A stretch of DNA of 64,000 nucleotides from Halobellus sp. Atlit-31R (GTDB taxonomy: Archaea > Halobacteriota > Halobacteria > Halobacteriales > Haloferacaceae): the NCBI GenBank assembly GCA_003665935.1, contig QPLR01000002.1:1-64000 (forward strand), read 5' to 3'. Below, piece by piece: positions 44,518 through 53,002 of the stretch. The notes under the pieces were generated by a model that worked only from the letters and a program-made list of their open reading frames with translations, had not been told where the DNA came from and searched no databases. Made by a program: the position numbers and the translations under genes. The stretch's first letter is position 1. Each line of letters opens with the position of its first letter.

Positions 44518-44594
44518 CGTAGTGTGTCTGTCTGTCGGCGCACTGCCGAGCAGGTGTCGATATGTTACCTACTATAGAGCCGAAACCATTTGTA

Positions 44595-44610
44595 CCTTCG
44601 CGGACGAAGG
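44595..44610. promoter_or_regulatory. Inverted repeat ccttcg-cgga-cgaagg
   Basis: A perfect 6-bp stem with a 4-base loop directly before the larger palindrome. It overlaps it by two bases and lies between the likely start site and the HxlR gene. Confidence 0.6.
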
Positions 44611-44627
44611 CGTCACCAGGTGACGCC
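44609..44627. promoter_or_regulatory. Perfect 9-bp palindrome at the HxlR start
   Basis: The arms ggcgtcacc and ggtgacgcc are exact reverse complements with a single base between them. The repeat ends one base before the GTG at 44629 and contains the alternative GTG at 44620. Placement suits an autoregulatory operator of the HxlR protein encoded next to it. Confidence 0.65.
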
Positions 44628-44628
44628 C

Positions 44629-45015
44629 GTGTCCCCCGACGAGAAATACGACGACGACGCCTGTTCGGTCATCGATTCGCTGGAACAGATCGGTTCGCAG
44701 TGGCGACTCATCGTGCTGCACGACCTCCAGGAGGACGAGAAACGCTTCAACGAACTCAAGCGCTCGACGGACGCCAGTTCGCGGACGCTCTCGCGCGTCC
44801 TCGACGACCTCCAGGAGCTGGGGTTCGTCAACCGCCGGCTCGAAGAGGACGCGCCGGTGGCGACGTACTACTCGCTGACGCCGAAGGGGCGCTCGCTGTG
44901 TCCGGTCTTCGACGAGATCGAGTCGTGGGCCGACGAGTGGCTGCACGCGACGCCGAGCGGCGAGGACCCTGCGGCTGTCGCGCCAGACGGCGGCTCCGCC
45001 GACGAGGAATCGTGA
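44629..45015 (+). CDS. HxlR-family transcriptional regulator
   Basis: 128 residues, a winged-helix HxlR/DUF24 protein. Core: ACSVIDSLEQIGSQWRLIVL, then FNELKRSTDASSRTLSRVLD (recognition helix) and the wing APVATYYSLTPKGRSL. The Cys at position 10 lies where YodB and CatR of Bacillus have the redox-sensing cysteine. The first residues are uncertain; GTG 44629 or GTG 44620 are both possible, and no ATG is available. It is divergent from the dioxygenase-hydrolase operon with about 110 bases between, so it probably controls that operon in response to quinones or other electrophiles. This role is inferred from synteny. Confidence 0.88.
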   Translation: MSPDEKYDDDACSVIDSLEQIGSQWRLIVLHDLQEDEKRFNELKRSTDASSRTLSRVLDDLQELGFVNRRLEEDAPVATYYSLTPKGRSLCPVFDEIESWADEWLHATPSGEDPAAVAPDGGSADEES

Positions 45016-45264
45016 ACCGCTCCGGAGTGAGTCCCCGAGAGTTACTGTGGGGGAGACGACACTTCCGGCCGCTGGTCTGTCTCTCTCGTCGCGCGGCTGC
45101 TCCCGGCGAGCCGGAACGCTGACGCGCGCTCGGCGACGGGCCGAGCGGCGAAACACAGCACGTCACGGTCTGCAGCCGGTCGTTTCGAGCGCACTTTCTC
45201 GTCGTGAAAGAGGTGTCTCGAAACAGTACACTCACAGTGCCCGAGATAAAATCCCCGGCCGGTG

Positions 45265-46128
45265 ATGAGAGACCAGGACTTTCTGGAATCCGACTGGGAT
45301 TACTGTCTGGTGCTGGATGCCTGTCGCTACGACGTCTTCGCTGCAGTCTACGACGAGTATCTCGACGGGACGGTCGAGAAGCGACGCAGCGTCGGATCGT
45401 CGACGCCGGAGTGGGCCTCCCGAACGTTCACCGACCACCACGACATCGCGTACTTTTCAGGAAACCCGTTCATCAACGACCTCGGGATCCCGCTCAACGA
45501 GCTCAAGTGGGGCGCGAGCTGCGACTACGAGTGGACTGCGAACGAACACATCAGCGACGTCGTCGACGTCTGGAAGCACGGCTGGGACGAAGACCTCGGG
45601 ACCGTCCCGCCCGAGAGCCTCGGGCAGTCACTCGACGATCACCGCGACCTCGTCGCCCGCAACGATCGCACGGTCCTCCACTACATGCAGCCGCACGCGC
45701 CGTATCTCTCCCGTGGCGCGGGGCAGAAACTCAAACAGATTCAGAAGGGGATCCGCCGTCAGGAGGAGGCGGTCGAGAACGGCGCAACCGACGACGACGG
45801 GGCGATCGCGTCGCTCGGGCAGAGCCTCCGGCCACGGATCGAGAGCGTTCTCGAAGGCAGCGAACTCGCACAGAAGGCGGGTCTGTGGCTCGAACTCGAC
45901 CCGACCGAACTCGTCCAGAACGGCACCCGCGAGGCGGCTCTGGAGCTCCACGAGGAGAACCTCCGAATCGCGCTGGACGTCATCGCGGATCTGATCCCGG
46001 CCCTCGACGGCACCGTCGTCGTTACCGCCGACCACGGCGAGGCGTTCGGCGAGGAAGGCGTCTGGGAACACCACATCGAGACGCACATCCCGCCGCTCGT
46101 GGAAGTGCCGTGGCTCGTCGTCGAGTAG
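45265..46128 (+). CDS. Alkaline-phosphatase-fold (sulfatase-like) protein
   Basis: 287 residues. The N-terminal segment DWDYCLVLDACRYDVFAAVY places an Asp and a Cys/Arg in the metal and nucleophile region of sulfatase/phosphodiesterase proteins; TVVVTADHGEAFGEEGVWEH near the C-terminus contains the conserved DHGE metal ligands, with a final HIETHIPPLVEVPW. The middle (about 150-220) is helical. Such enzymes act on phosphodiesters, sulfates or phosphoglycans, often at the envelope, but no signal peptide is visible. The ATG at 45265 is favoured over the overlapping GTG three bases upstream. Neighbours give no substrate hint. Confidence 0.82.
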   Translation: MRDQDFLESDWDYCLVLDACRYDVFAAVYDEYLDGTVEKRRSVGSSTPEWASRTFTDHHDIAYFSGNPFINDLGIPLNELKWGASCDYEWTANEHISDVVDVWKHGWDEDLGTVPPESLGQSLDDHRDLVARNDRTVLHYMQPHAPYLSRGAGQKLKQIQKGIRRQEEAVENGATDDDGAIASLGQSLRPRIESVLEGSELAQKAGLWLELDPTELVQNGTREAALELHEENLRIALDVIADLIPALDGTVVVTADHGEAFGEEGVWEHHIETHIPPLVEVPWLVVE

Positions 46129-46225
46129 GCTCGGTAGTCGACCGATCCGGATAGTCCTGTTCCGCTGTTAGCACGCCCGTGACGGCGTCAAACGACGTTT
46201 CACGTCCACAAGTCGATAACGGCAG

Positions 46226-46232
46226 TAATTTA
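46226..46232 (+). promoter_or_regulatory. TATA box for icd
   Basis: The motif taattta is centred about 26 bases upstream of the first possible icd ATG, which fits a leaderless or almost leaderless transcript. Confidence 0.5.
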
Positions 46233-46260
46233 CGAGAGGTGCGGAAAATAGCTGATGTTT

Positions 46261-47523
46261 ATGAGCTACGACCAGATCGAAGCTCCCGAGGCGGGGGAGA
46301 AGATCACGCTCGCCGACGAGGAAACCGGTGAGCTGAACGTCCCTGACACGCCGATCATCCCGATCATTCACGGAGACGGTATCGGTACCGACGTCGGTCC
46401 GGCCGCTCAGACCGTCCTCGACGCCGCCGCGGAGGCGACCGGCCGCTCCGTCGAGTGGATGCGCGTCTACGCCGGCGAGTCCGCCCGCGAGATGTACGGC
46501 GAGAACCTCCCCGACGACACGGTAAACGCGATCCGCGAGCACCGCGTCGCGATCAAAGGGCCGCTCACGACCCCCGTCGGAGCCGGGTTCCGCTCGCTCA
46601 ACGTCGCGCTCCGGAAGAAGCTCGACCTCTACGCGAACGTCCGTCCGACCTACCATCTCGACGGCGTCCCGTCGCCGGTCAAAGACCCCTCGCAGATGGA
46701 TATGGTCACGTTCCGTGAAAACACCGAGGACGTCTACGCCGGCATCGAGTGGGAGGCCGGCACCGACGAGGTCCAGCAGGTGAAGGCATTCGTCGAAGAC
46801 GAGATGGGCGAAGACGGCGTGATGCACGACGGCCCGATCGGCATCGGCATCAAGCCCATCACGGAGTTCGGCACGAAGCGACTCGTTCGTGAGGCCATCG
46901 ACTACGCGATCGAGAACGACCGCGACTCCGTCACGCTCGTCCACAAGGGGAACATTATGAAGTTCACCGAGGGCGCGTTCCGCGACTGGGGCTACGAGGT
47001 CGCCGACGAGGAGTACGACGACTCCGTCATCACCGAAGACGAGCTCTGGGAGGAGTACGAGGGCGAGGCACCCGAGGACGCGACGGTCGTCAAGGACCGC
47101 ATCGCCGACAATATGCTCCAGCAGCTGCTGACCCGGACCGGCGACTACGACGTCATCGCGACGATGAATCTCAACGGGGACTATATGTCCGACGCTGCCG
47201 GTGCACAGATCGGCGGTCTCGGCATCGCACCCGGCGCGAACTTCGGCGAGGGCCTCTGTCTGGCCGAGCCGGTCCACGGCTCCGCGCCCAAGTACGCCGG
47301 CGAGGACAAGGTCAACCCCACGGCGATGATCCTCTCGGGCCGGCTGATGTTCGAGTATCTCGGCTGGAAGGACGCGGGCGAACTCATCCGCGACGCCGTC
47401 GAGAAGACGATCTCCGAGGGCTTCGTCACCTACGACCTCCACCGACAGATCGAGGGCGGCACGAAGCTCGCGACCTCCGAGTTCGCCGAGAAGATCGTCG
47501 AGAACATCGACGAGCTGGCGTAA
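46261..47523 (+). CDS. icd: Isocitrate dehydrogenase (NADP-dependent)
   Basis: 420 residues. Oxidative decarboxylation of isocitrate to 2-oxoglutarate in the citric acid cycle. GDGIGTDVGPAAQTVLDAAA, RPTYHLDGVPSPVKDPSQMD, MVTFRENTEDVYAGIEW and KGNIMKFTEGAFRDWGYE carry substrate- and cofactor-binding residues, and the region LTRTGDYDVIATMNLNGDY leads to the nucleotide site. MSYDQIEAP at 46261 matches haloarchaeal homologues; an ATG two codons earlier (46255) is also possible. Free-standing gene. Confidence 0.97.
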   Translation: MSYDQIEAPEAGEKITLADEETGELNVPDTPIIPIIHGDGIGTDVGPAAQTVLDAAAEATGRSVEWMRVYAGESAREMYGENLPDDTVNAIREHRVAIKGPLTTPVGAGFRSLNVALRKKLDLYANVRPTYHLDGVPSPVKDPSQMDMVTFRENTEDVYAGIEWEAGTDEVQQVKAFVEDEMGEDGVMHDGPIGIGIKPITEFGTKRLVREAIDYAIENDRDSVTLVHKGNIMKFTEGAFRDWGYEVADEEYDDSVITEDELWEEYEGEAPEDATVVKDRIADNMLQQLLTRTGDYDVIATMNLNGDYMSDAAGAQIGGLGIAPGANFGEGLCLAEPVHGSAPKYAGEDKVNPTAMILSGRLMFEYLGWKDAGELIRDAVEKTISEGFVTYDLHRQIEGGTKLATSEFAEKIVENIDELA

Positions 47524-47604
47524 CGCGGGTTTCTCTCGCTACCCGTTCTCCGTTTTGCAGGGCCCGAGCCGAAGGTTCAAATCCGATCGCGGGAAAGACG
47601 GAGT

Positions 47605-48141
47605 ATGTACGCCGTCGTCGGCTGTACCGACTGCGGAGCCCTCTGGCTCCTGAAAGACGCGCGGGCCGCCGAGACCGCGACCTGTCCGCGGTGCGGCCGC
47701 ACCCACCAGACGAAGAAGCTCCGCCGGTTCGTCGAGGAAGACGACCGCGAGGCCGCCCGACAGGCGCGAGCGGCCCTGCTCGCGAAGCGCGGCGGCAACA
47801 GCGCGGCGTTCGCCGAGACGGCTCACGTCGCCGAGATGGAACGCGACCTCAACGAGCACGGCGTCGGCGAGACGGAGTATCTCGAAGGCTCCGGGCTCGA
47901 CGCTACGGAGGTCGAAGCCGCCGGTGAACGCGCATCGAAAGGCACACAGACCGGCTCCTCCGGCAGTCAGATCGACGTCGTCCGCGACGCGCTTCGCGAG
48001 TGCGACGCGCCGACCGCCGACGACGTCGCTGCCTACGCCGAGGCGCGTGGCGTCGCCGGCGAGCGCGCCCGTGACCTCCTGACGAAACTGACCCGACGCG
48101 GCGAGGCGTCCGAGTCGCGGGGCACCTACCGGCTCCTCTGA
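47605..48141 (+). CDS. Zinc-ribbon plus winged-helix protein (DUF5817-like)
   Basis: 178 residues. The N-terminal zinc ribbon has four cysteines (GCTDCGALW and ATCPRCGRTH), followed by a charged helix (about 40-75), a Gly/Glu-rich linker and a C-terminal winged-helix-like segment (IDVVRDALRECDAPTADDVA to RGEASESRGTYRLL). It resembles haloarchaeal proteins of unknown function annotated with DUF5817; I cannot name its target. The DNA/RNA-binding look suggests regulation or replication. The stop overlaps the start of the next gene by one base (TGATG). Confidence 0.75.
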   Translation: MYAVVGCTDCGALWLLKDARAAETATCPRCGRTHQTKKLRRFVEEDDREAARQARAALLAKRGGNSAAFAETAHVAEMERDLNEHGVGETEYLEGSGLDATEVEAAGERASKGTQTGSSGSQIDVVRDALRECDAPTADDVAAYAEARGVAGERARDLLTKLTRRGEASESRGTYRLL

Positions 48142-48512
48142 TGGCGAAAACGCGTTCGGGACCCGCCGGAACGATCGCCCGCGCCGTCGTCGCCGGCTGC
48201 TTCGTCGCCGGCGTCGTCTTCGCGGTCCTCGATCGTAACCTCGCACTCGCCGGCGTCGCCTTCCTCGCCGGGCACACCCTCTTGGCGACCGCCGCCGTGA
48301 TTCAGGGCCAGCGCCGGCGCGGCGTCGGGTTGTCGCTGTCGGGGGTCGGCTGGCTCGTGCTCTCGCTCGGGCTCGGAGCCGGCAGTTACGGAACGGCTGG
48401 AGCCGGAGCCGGAGCGGACGCCGCGCTGCCCGCGACGGCACTGCTCGCCGTCGGAGCCGGCGCGGTCGCCGTCGGGACGCTCCTCCTCGTCGGGCCGTTC
48501 GGTCGCGGTTGA
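48141..48512 (+). CDS. Membrane protein, four helices, unknown
   Basis: 123 residues with hydrophobic stretches at about residues 12-28, 33-53, 61-80 and 95-117, separated by short basic or Gly/Ala-rich loops. Translationally coupled to the preceding zinc-ribbon gene. No family recognised. It is followed by the convergent HMG-CoA reductase gene 15 bases away. Confidence 0.7.
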   Translation: MAKTRSGPAGTIARAVVAGCFVAGVVFAVLDRNLALAGVAFLAGHTLLATAAVIQGQRRRGVGLSLSGVGWLVLSLGLGAGSYGTAGAGAGADAALPATALLAVGAGAVAVGTLLLVGPFGRG

Positions 48513-48527
48513 CCGACGCTCCGATCG

Positions 48528-49739
48528 CTACCGACCCAGTTCGGCGTGCGCACTGGAGAGGTGCCGCGACGCGAGCGCCGACAGCAGCGACAGTTCGCCG
48601 GCGAGCGCGCCCACGGCGACGGCCTCCGCGAGCGCGTCGGCGTTCGACCCCGCCGGGTCGCCGCCGCCCCGGATTCCGAGAACGTCGAGCGCCTCCGCCT
48701 GCGTCGGGAGCTTCGTCCCGCCGCCGACCGTGCCGACTTCGAGCGACGCTAACGAGACCGAGAGATAGAGGTCGCCGTCGCGCGCTTCGGCGGTCGTGAT
48801 CGCGTTCGCGCCCTCGACGACCTGCGCCTCGTCTTGGCCGGTCGCGAGGAACATCGCGGCGACGACGTTCGCGACGTGGGCGTTGAAGCCGAGGCTGCCG
48901 GCCTTCGCGGAGCCGACGAGGTTCTTCCGCGTGTTCAACTCCGCGACGGCCTCCGGCGTCGTGTGCAGGCGGTCTTCGACCACTTCACCCGGGATCGTCA
49001 CGTCGGCGGTGACCGTCCGCCCGCGCCCCTCGACGGCGTTGATCGCCGCGGGCTTTTTGTCGGTGCAGAGGTTGCCCGAGAGCGCGACGAGTTCGGCCTC
49101 GGTCTCGGCTTCGACGACGTCGCAGGCGGCTTCGGTGGCGATCGTGGCCATATTCATCCCCATCGCGTCCTTCGTGTCGTAGCGGAACCGGAGGTAGACG
49201 GAGTTGCCGACGACGTACGGCGTCACGTCGAGCAGCTCCCCGTGGCTCGTCGTCGACTCGGCCGCCTCGACCAGTGCGTCGGTGTTGTCCCGTACCCACG
49301 AGACGAGCGCCTCGGCCTCGACGACGTCCGTGACGCGGAAGACCGGCGCGCGCGTCATTCCGGACTTGAGCACGCGGGCGTTCGCGCCGCCGGCCGCAGA
49401 GAGCACCGAGCAGCCGCGGTTGACGCTCGCGAGCAGCGCCCCCTCGGTCGTCGCCAGCGGGAGGTACGTCTCGCCGCCGGCCGCCCCCCCGTCGACGGGG
49501 ACCGGGCCGGCGACGCCGACCGGGATCTGGACGGTGCCGAGCATGTTCTCGATGTTCGACTCCGCGCGCGCGGCCGGGAAGCCGTAGTTGCCGACGGTCT
49601 CGAGCGTGGCGTCGGTCGCCGATTCGACGACGAGTCGGCGCGCCTCCGCGGCGGTGTCGGCGTCGGCGTGGTCGTCCAGTTCGTGGAGCCGAAGTTCCCC
49701 CTCGCGAACGCGTGCGGCGAGGTCAGCGGCGTCAGTCAT
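48528..49739 (-). CDS. hmgA: HMG-CoA reductase (NADPH), class I
   Basis: 403 residues. Produces mevalonate for isoprenoid ether lipids. SNIENMLGTVQIPVGVAGPV, the NADPH/DAKGMNM-like region DTKDAMGMNMATIA, DKKPAAINAVEGRG and the C-terminal GTVGGGTKLPTQAEAL with a late His (ASRHLSSAHAELGR) are the catalytic segments of class I enzymes. Haloarchaeal HMG-CoA reductase is the target of statins used as selection agents. Divergent from the amidohydrolase gene with 102 bases between. Confidence 0.96.
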   Translation of the reverse strand: MTDAADLAARVREGELRLHELDDHADADTAAEARRLVVESATDATLETVGNYGFPAARAESNIENMLGTVQIPVGVAGPVPVDGGAAGGETYLPLATTEGALLASVNRGCSVLSAAGGANARVLKSGMTRAPVFRVTDVVEAEALVSWVRDNTDALVEAAESTTSHGELLDVTPYVVGNSVYLRFRYDTKDAMGMNMATIATEAACDVVEAETEAELVALSGNLCTDKKPAAINAVEGRGRTVTADVTIPGEVVEDRLHTTPEAVAELNTRKNLVGSAKAGSLGFNAHVANVVAAMFLATGQDEAQVVEGANAITTAEARDGDLYLSVSLASLEVGTVGGGTKLPTQAEALDVLGIRGGGDPAGSNADALAEAVAVGALAGELSLLSALASRHLSSAHAELGR

Positions 49740-49841
49740 ACGCGCTCATTCCGCGGGGGTTCCCTAACGATTTCCGGTTCCGCGATCCGCGCCGGCGCTT
49801 CCATCCCAACGGTTTTCCCGCACCGGAGCGCCCTCCTCGGT

Positions 49842-51479
49842 ATGACTGCCGCGGCCGATCTCGTGCTCACGAACGGCGAGGTTCACACGCTCGAAACGTC
49901 CGACGAGACGCACGAGGCCGTCGCGATCAGGGACGGCCGGATCGTCCGCCTCGGCTCCGAGTACGACGTCGCGTTCCTCGCCGGGACCGAGACCGAGACG
50001 ATCGACCTGGGCGGCCGAACCGTGCTCCCGGGGTTTATCGACGCCCACACGCATCTGGACTTCGTCGGCCGACGGCTCGTCCACGCCGATCTCTCGGGGG
50101 CCGCGAGCGCCGAGGAATGCGTCGACCGCCTCCGCGACCGCCGCGAGGAAGTCGCCCCCGGTGAGTGGATCGTCGGCTACGGCTACGACGAGAGCGGGTG
50201 GGACGACCCCGATCCCGCACCGCTGGACCGCGACCACCTCGACGCCGTCTCGACGGACCGGCCGGTCGTCGCGTTCCGGGAGGATATGCACGCCGCGAGC
50301 GTCAACGGCGTCGTCTTCGACCGCGTCGGCGACGAGTTCCCGACCGCCGACGTCAGGGCGACGGCGGGAGGCGAGCCGACCGGTGTCGTCGTCGAGGCAG
50401 CCGTCGACGTGCTCTACGAGGCGGTCGAACCGGACGCCGACGAGATGACGGAGCTACTGCGGGCCGCCCAGCGCTACGCCAACGAGCGGGGCGTCACCGC
50501 CGTCCACGATATGACGCGTCGGTCGGTGAAACCGCGGGTGTACCGCAAACTCGAACGCGCCGGAGACCTCTCGCTGCGGGTTCGGCTCAACTACTGGTCG
50601 GACCACCTCGAGGCGCTGCGGGAGGTCGGGCTCTCGACGAACGACGGCTCCGAGATGGTGCGGGTGGGCGCGATCAAGACCTACACCGACGGCTCGTTCG
50701 GCGCGCGAACCGCCCGGCTGTCCGAACCGTACGCGGACGCTGATGCGGGCGCAGACGCTAGCGACGCGGCCGGCGGCACGGCCGATTCCCCTGCGCAGCG
50801 GGGTACCTGGGTCGTCGCGCCCGACGATCTCGCCGCGCTCGTCGCCGACGCCGACGCGGCGGGCTTTCAGGTCGCCGCCCACGCCATCGGCGACGAGGCG
50901 ATCCGCGCGGTGCTCGACGCCTACGAGGCCTGCGACGCACCCGGCGAGCGCCGCCACCGGATCGAACACGTCGAACTCGCCGACGACGACGCGATCGAAC
51001 GGCTCGCAGACCTCGGAGTCGTCGCGTCCGTCCAGCCGAACTTCCTGAAGTGGGCCGGCGAGGAGGGACTCTACGACGCCCGCCTCGGCGACCGCCGCAC
51101 TCAGACGAACCGCTACAGGCGATTTCTCGATGCTGGCGTTCCCCTCGCGCTCGGCAGCGACTGTATGCCGCTCGACCCGCTGTTCGGCGTCCACCACGCC
51201 GTCACTGCGCCGGCGGAGGACCAGCGCCTGCGCGTCACCGAGGCGCTCCGCGCGTACACGTCGGGTGCGGCCTACGCGGGCTTCGATGAGAACCGCCTCG
51301 GGACGCTCTCGTCGGGGAAACGCGCCGACCTGGTCGCGCTCGACGCCTCGCCGTGGGCGGTCGAGGACGTCCGCGAGATCGACGTCTCGCTCACGGTCGT
51401 CGACGGCGACGTGGTCTACCAGCAGAGCGAACCGGACGCTCCGGAGTCCGACGCCGCGGTAACTCACGACGGTCGGTAG
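49842..51479 (+). CDS. Amidohydrolase (YtcJ/NfdA-like, DUF3369-type TIM barrel)
   Basis: 545 residues. The metal motif DAHTHLD is at residues 67-73, later metal and catalytic residues are in AAHAIGDEAIRAVLDAYEAC and HRIEHVELADDDAIER, and LALGSDCMPLDP is the last barrel motif. Members of this group hydrolyse cyclic amides, N-formyl or N-substituted amino compounds; the substrate is unknown. ATG 49842 (MTAAADLVLTNGEVHTLET) begins the small beta-domain that wraps the barrel. A Gly/Ala/Asp-rich insert lies near residues 300-325. It is followed after 83 bases by pyrF on the same strand but promoter evidence for coupling is lacking. Confidence 0.9.
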   Translation: MTAAADLVLTNGEVHTLETSDETHEAVAIRDGRIVRLGSEYDVAFLAGTETETIDLGGRTVLPGFIDAHTHLDFVGRRLVHADLSGAASAEECVDRLRDRREEVAPGEWIVGYGYDESGWDDPDPAPLDRDHLDAVSTDRPVVAFREDMHAASVNGVVFDRVGDEFPTADVRATAGGEPTGVVVEAAVDVLYEAVEPDADEMTELLRAAQRYANERGVTAVHDMTRRSVKPRVYRKLERAGDLSLRVRLNYWSDHLEALREVGLSTNDGSEMVRVGAIKTYTDGSFGARTARLSEPYADADAGADASDAAGGTADSPAQRGTWVVAPDDLAALVADADAAGFQVAAHAIGDEAIRAVLDAYEACDAPGERRHRIEHVELADDDAIERLADLGVVASVQPNFLKWAGEEGLYDARLGDRRTQTNRYRRFLDAGVPLALGSDCMPLDPLFGVHHAVTAPAEDQRLRVTEALRAYTSGAAYAGFDENRLGTLSSGKRADLVALDASPWAVEDVREIDVSLTVVDGDVVYQQSEPDAPESDAAVTHDGR

Positions 51480-51562
51480 CGCCGGAGGCCTTCGGTGTCG
51501 TCTCGAGCGAGGCGAGGACTCGAAGGGAAACCTACTCGGTCCCCCGCAGGGAGAACTCCGAT

Positions 51563-52375
51563 ATGACTGCGCCGTTTTTCGAGCGACTCGCGGATCGCAT
51601 CGAGCGGGTCGACAGTGTCGTCTCCGTCGGACTCGACGCCGACCGCTCGCGCCTGCCCGAACACCTCCTCGCAAAGGAGCTGCCGCAGTGGGCGTTCAAC
51701 CGTCGGATCATCGACGAGACCCACGAGCACGCCGCCTGCTACAAACCGAACGCGGCGTTCTACGAGAGCGCCGACGGCTGGCGCTCGCTCCGCGAGACCA
51801 TCGCCTACGCGAAGGGGAAAGACGTCCCCGTCCTCTTGGACGCAAAGCGCGCCGACATCGGGAACACGACGCGGCAGTACGCGCAGTTGCTCGACGAGGT
51901 CGACGCGATCACCGTCAATCCGTATATGGGCCGCGACTCGCTGCAGCCGTTCCTCGACCGCGCGGACAAGGGCGTGTTCGTCCTCTGTCGGACCTCGAAC
52001 CCCGGCGGGGCCGACCTACAGGATCTCGAACTCTCTTCGGGTGAGGCCGTCTACGAGCGGGTCGCCGCGCTCGCAGACCTCTGGAACGAACACGGCAACG
52101 TCGGCCTCGTCGTCGGCGCGACCGCGCCCGAAGAGCTGGCGTCGATCCGCGAACAGGTGCCCGACCTCCCCTTCCTCGTCCCCGGGATCGGCGCACAGGG
52201 CGGCGACGCGGAGGCGGCCGTAGAGCACGGGCTCGCCGACGGCGTCGGCCTCGTCAACTCCTCGCGCGGTATCATCTTCGCGGGCGAGAATCAGGGCGAG
52301 GCGTTCGCGAAGGCCGCCGGCGATGCGGCCCGCAGGCTCCGGCGACGGCTGAATCAGTACCGCGGCGACGACTGA
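51563..52375 (+). CDS. pyrF: Orotidine-5'-phosphate decarboxylase
   Basis: 270 residues. Last step of de novo UMP synthesis. The catalytic block DAKRADIGNTTRQYA contains the Asp-Lys-Asp triad, SVGLDADRSRLPEHL begins the barrel and VPGIGAQGGDAEAAVEHG holds the phosphate-binding loop. This is the longer class-2 form (about 270 residues) common in haloarchaea and mycobacteria. ATG 51563 gives the family start MTAPFFERLADRIERVDS. Confidence 0.96.
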   Translation: MTAPFFERLADRIERVDSVVSVGLDADRSRLPEHLLAKELPQWAFNRRIIDETHEHAACYKPNAAFYESADGWRSLRETIAYAKGKDVPVLLDAKRADIGNTTRQYAQLLDEVDAITVNPYMGRDSLQPFLDRADKGVFVLCRTSNPGGADLQDLELSSGEAVYERVAALADLWNEHGNVGLVVGATAPEELASIREQVPDLPFLVPGIGAQGGDAEAAVEHGLADGVGLVNSSRGIIFAGENQGEAFAKAAGDAARRLRRRLNQYRGDD

Positions 52376-52405
52376 CCGGGGTCGGTACGACACTCCGCCC
52401 GCCGC

Positions 52406-52600
52406 CTACCGGAACGCCGGACCGTCGCCGCTGGCGTCGTTCTCGGCGAACACGTCCTCCCGACCCTCCGGGTCCGCGCAGTGGACGCACACGCCGCGGT
52501 CTTGGTCGAAGTGGACCGCACAGACGGCCGCGCCGCACCGGTGACAGGTGTACTCCGCTTCGCGCCGTTCACACACCTGACAGACGCCCGTCACGCTCAT
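52406..52600 (-). CDS. Small HIT-type zinc-finger protein
   Basis: 64 residues. Cysteines and histidines follow a double zinc pattern: CQVCERREAEYTCHRCGAA, VHFDQD and CVHC, which is a treble-clef/HIT or B-box type finger. Short zinc proteins of this kind are frequent in haloarchaea and mostly uncharacterised; some affect biofilm or swarming. The last 20 residues are acidic and Gly-rich. Convergent with pyrF (31 bases) and divergent from the second glutaredoxin gene. Confidence 0.8.
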   Translation of the reverse strand: MSVTGVCQVCERREAEYTCHRCGAAVCAVHFDQDRGVCVHCADPEGREDVFAENDASGDGPAFR

Positions 52601-52753
52601 AGGTGAGTGTACGGGATCCGCCCACTTGACTCGGGGGGACGGGCCGGGAGGCCGACGGATGCTCAGTCGAGTGATCTCGCTGCGGGCGCCGATCGCCCGC
52701 GGGCAGCGACTCTACGCCCAAATCTCTTTGCTCCGTCGGTCACAAGAGGAAGT

Positions 52754-53002
52754 ATGAGTATCACGCTGTACGCCCTCGACGGGTGTCCCTTCTGCGAGGA
52801 CGTCCACGACGCGTTGCAGGACCACGACATCGCGTACGACACCGAGTGGATCGACGCGCTACACTCGCAGCGCAACGAGGTCAAACGCGTGAGCGGACAG
52901 CGCATCGTCCCTGTCCTCGTCGACGACGAGCGGGGCGTCACGATGAACGAAAGCCAGCACATTATCACCTACGTGGAGCGTACGCTCGCATCCAGCCAAT
53001 GA
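52754..53002 (+). CDS. Glutaredoxin-like protein, CPFC (second copy)
   Basis: 82 residues. Active site GCPFCEDV (Cys11, Cys14) and cis-Pro block RIVPVLVDDERGVTMNE. It shares NEVKRVSGQRIVP with the gene at 2141 (DVVKRVSGTRVVP), so the two are paralogues. Its TGA overlaps the ATG of the cobalamin adenosyltransferase gene by four bases (ATGA), which suggests a link to a thiol or metal step in that enzyme, e.g. cobalt reduction. That link is inference from gene order. Confidence 0.88.
   Translation: MSITLYALDGCPFCEDVHDALQDHDIAYDTEWIDALHSQRNEVKRVSGQRIVPVLVDDERGVTMNESQHIITYVERTLASSQ

Noticed and set aside
45016-45264. Gene in the 249-base gap before the sulfatase-fold gene
   Set aside because: Only short Arg-rich frames without a plausible start or motif; nothing supported.
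48834-49841. N-terminal extension of the amidohydrolase upstream of 49842
   Set aside because: The open frame runs antisense to HMG-CoA reductase; the family start is at 49842.
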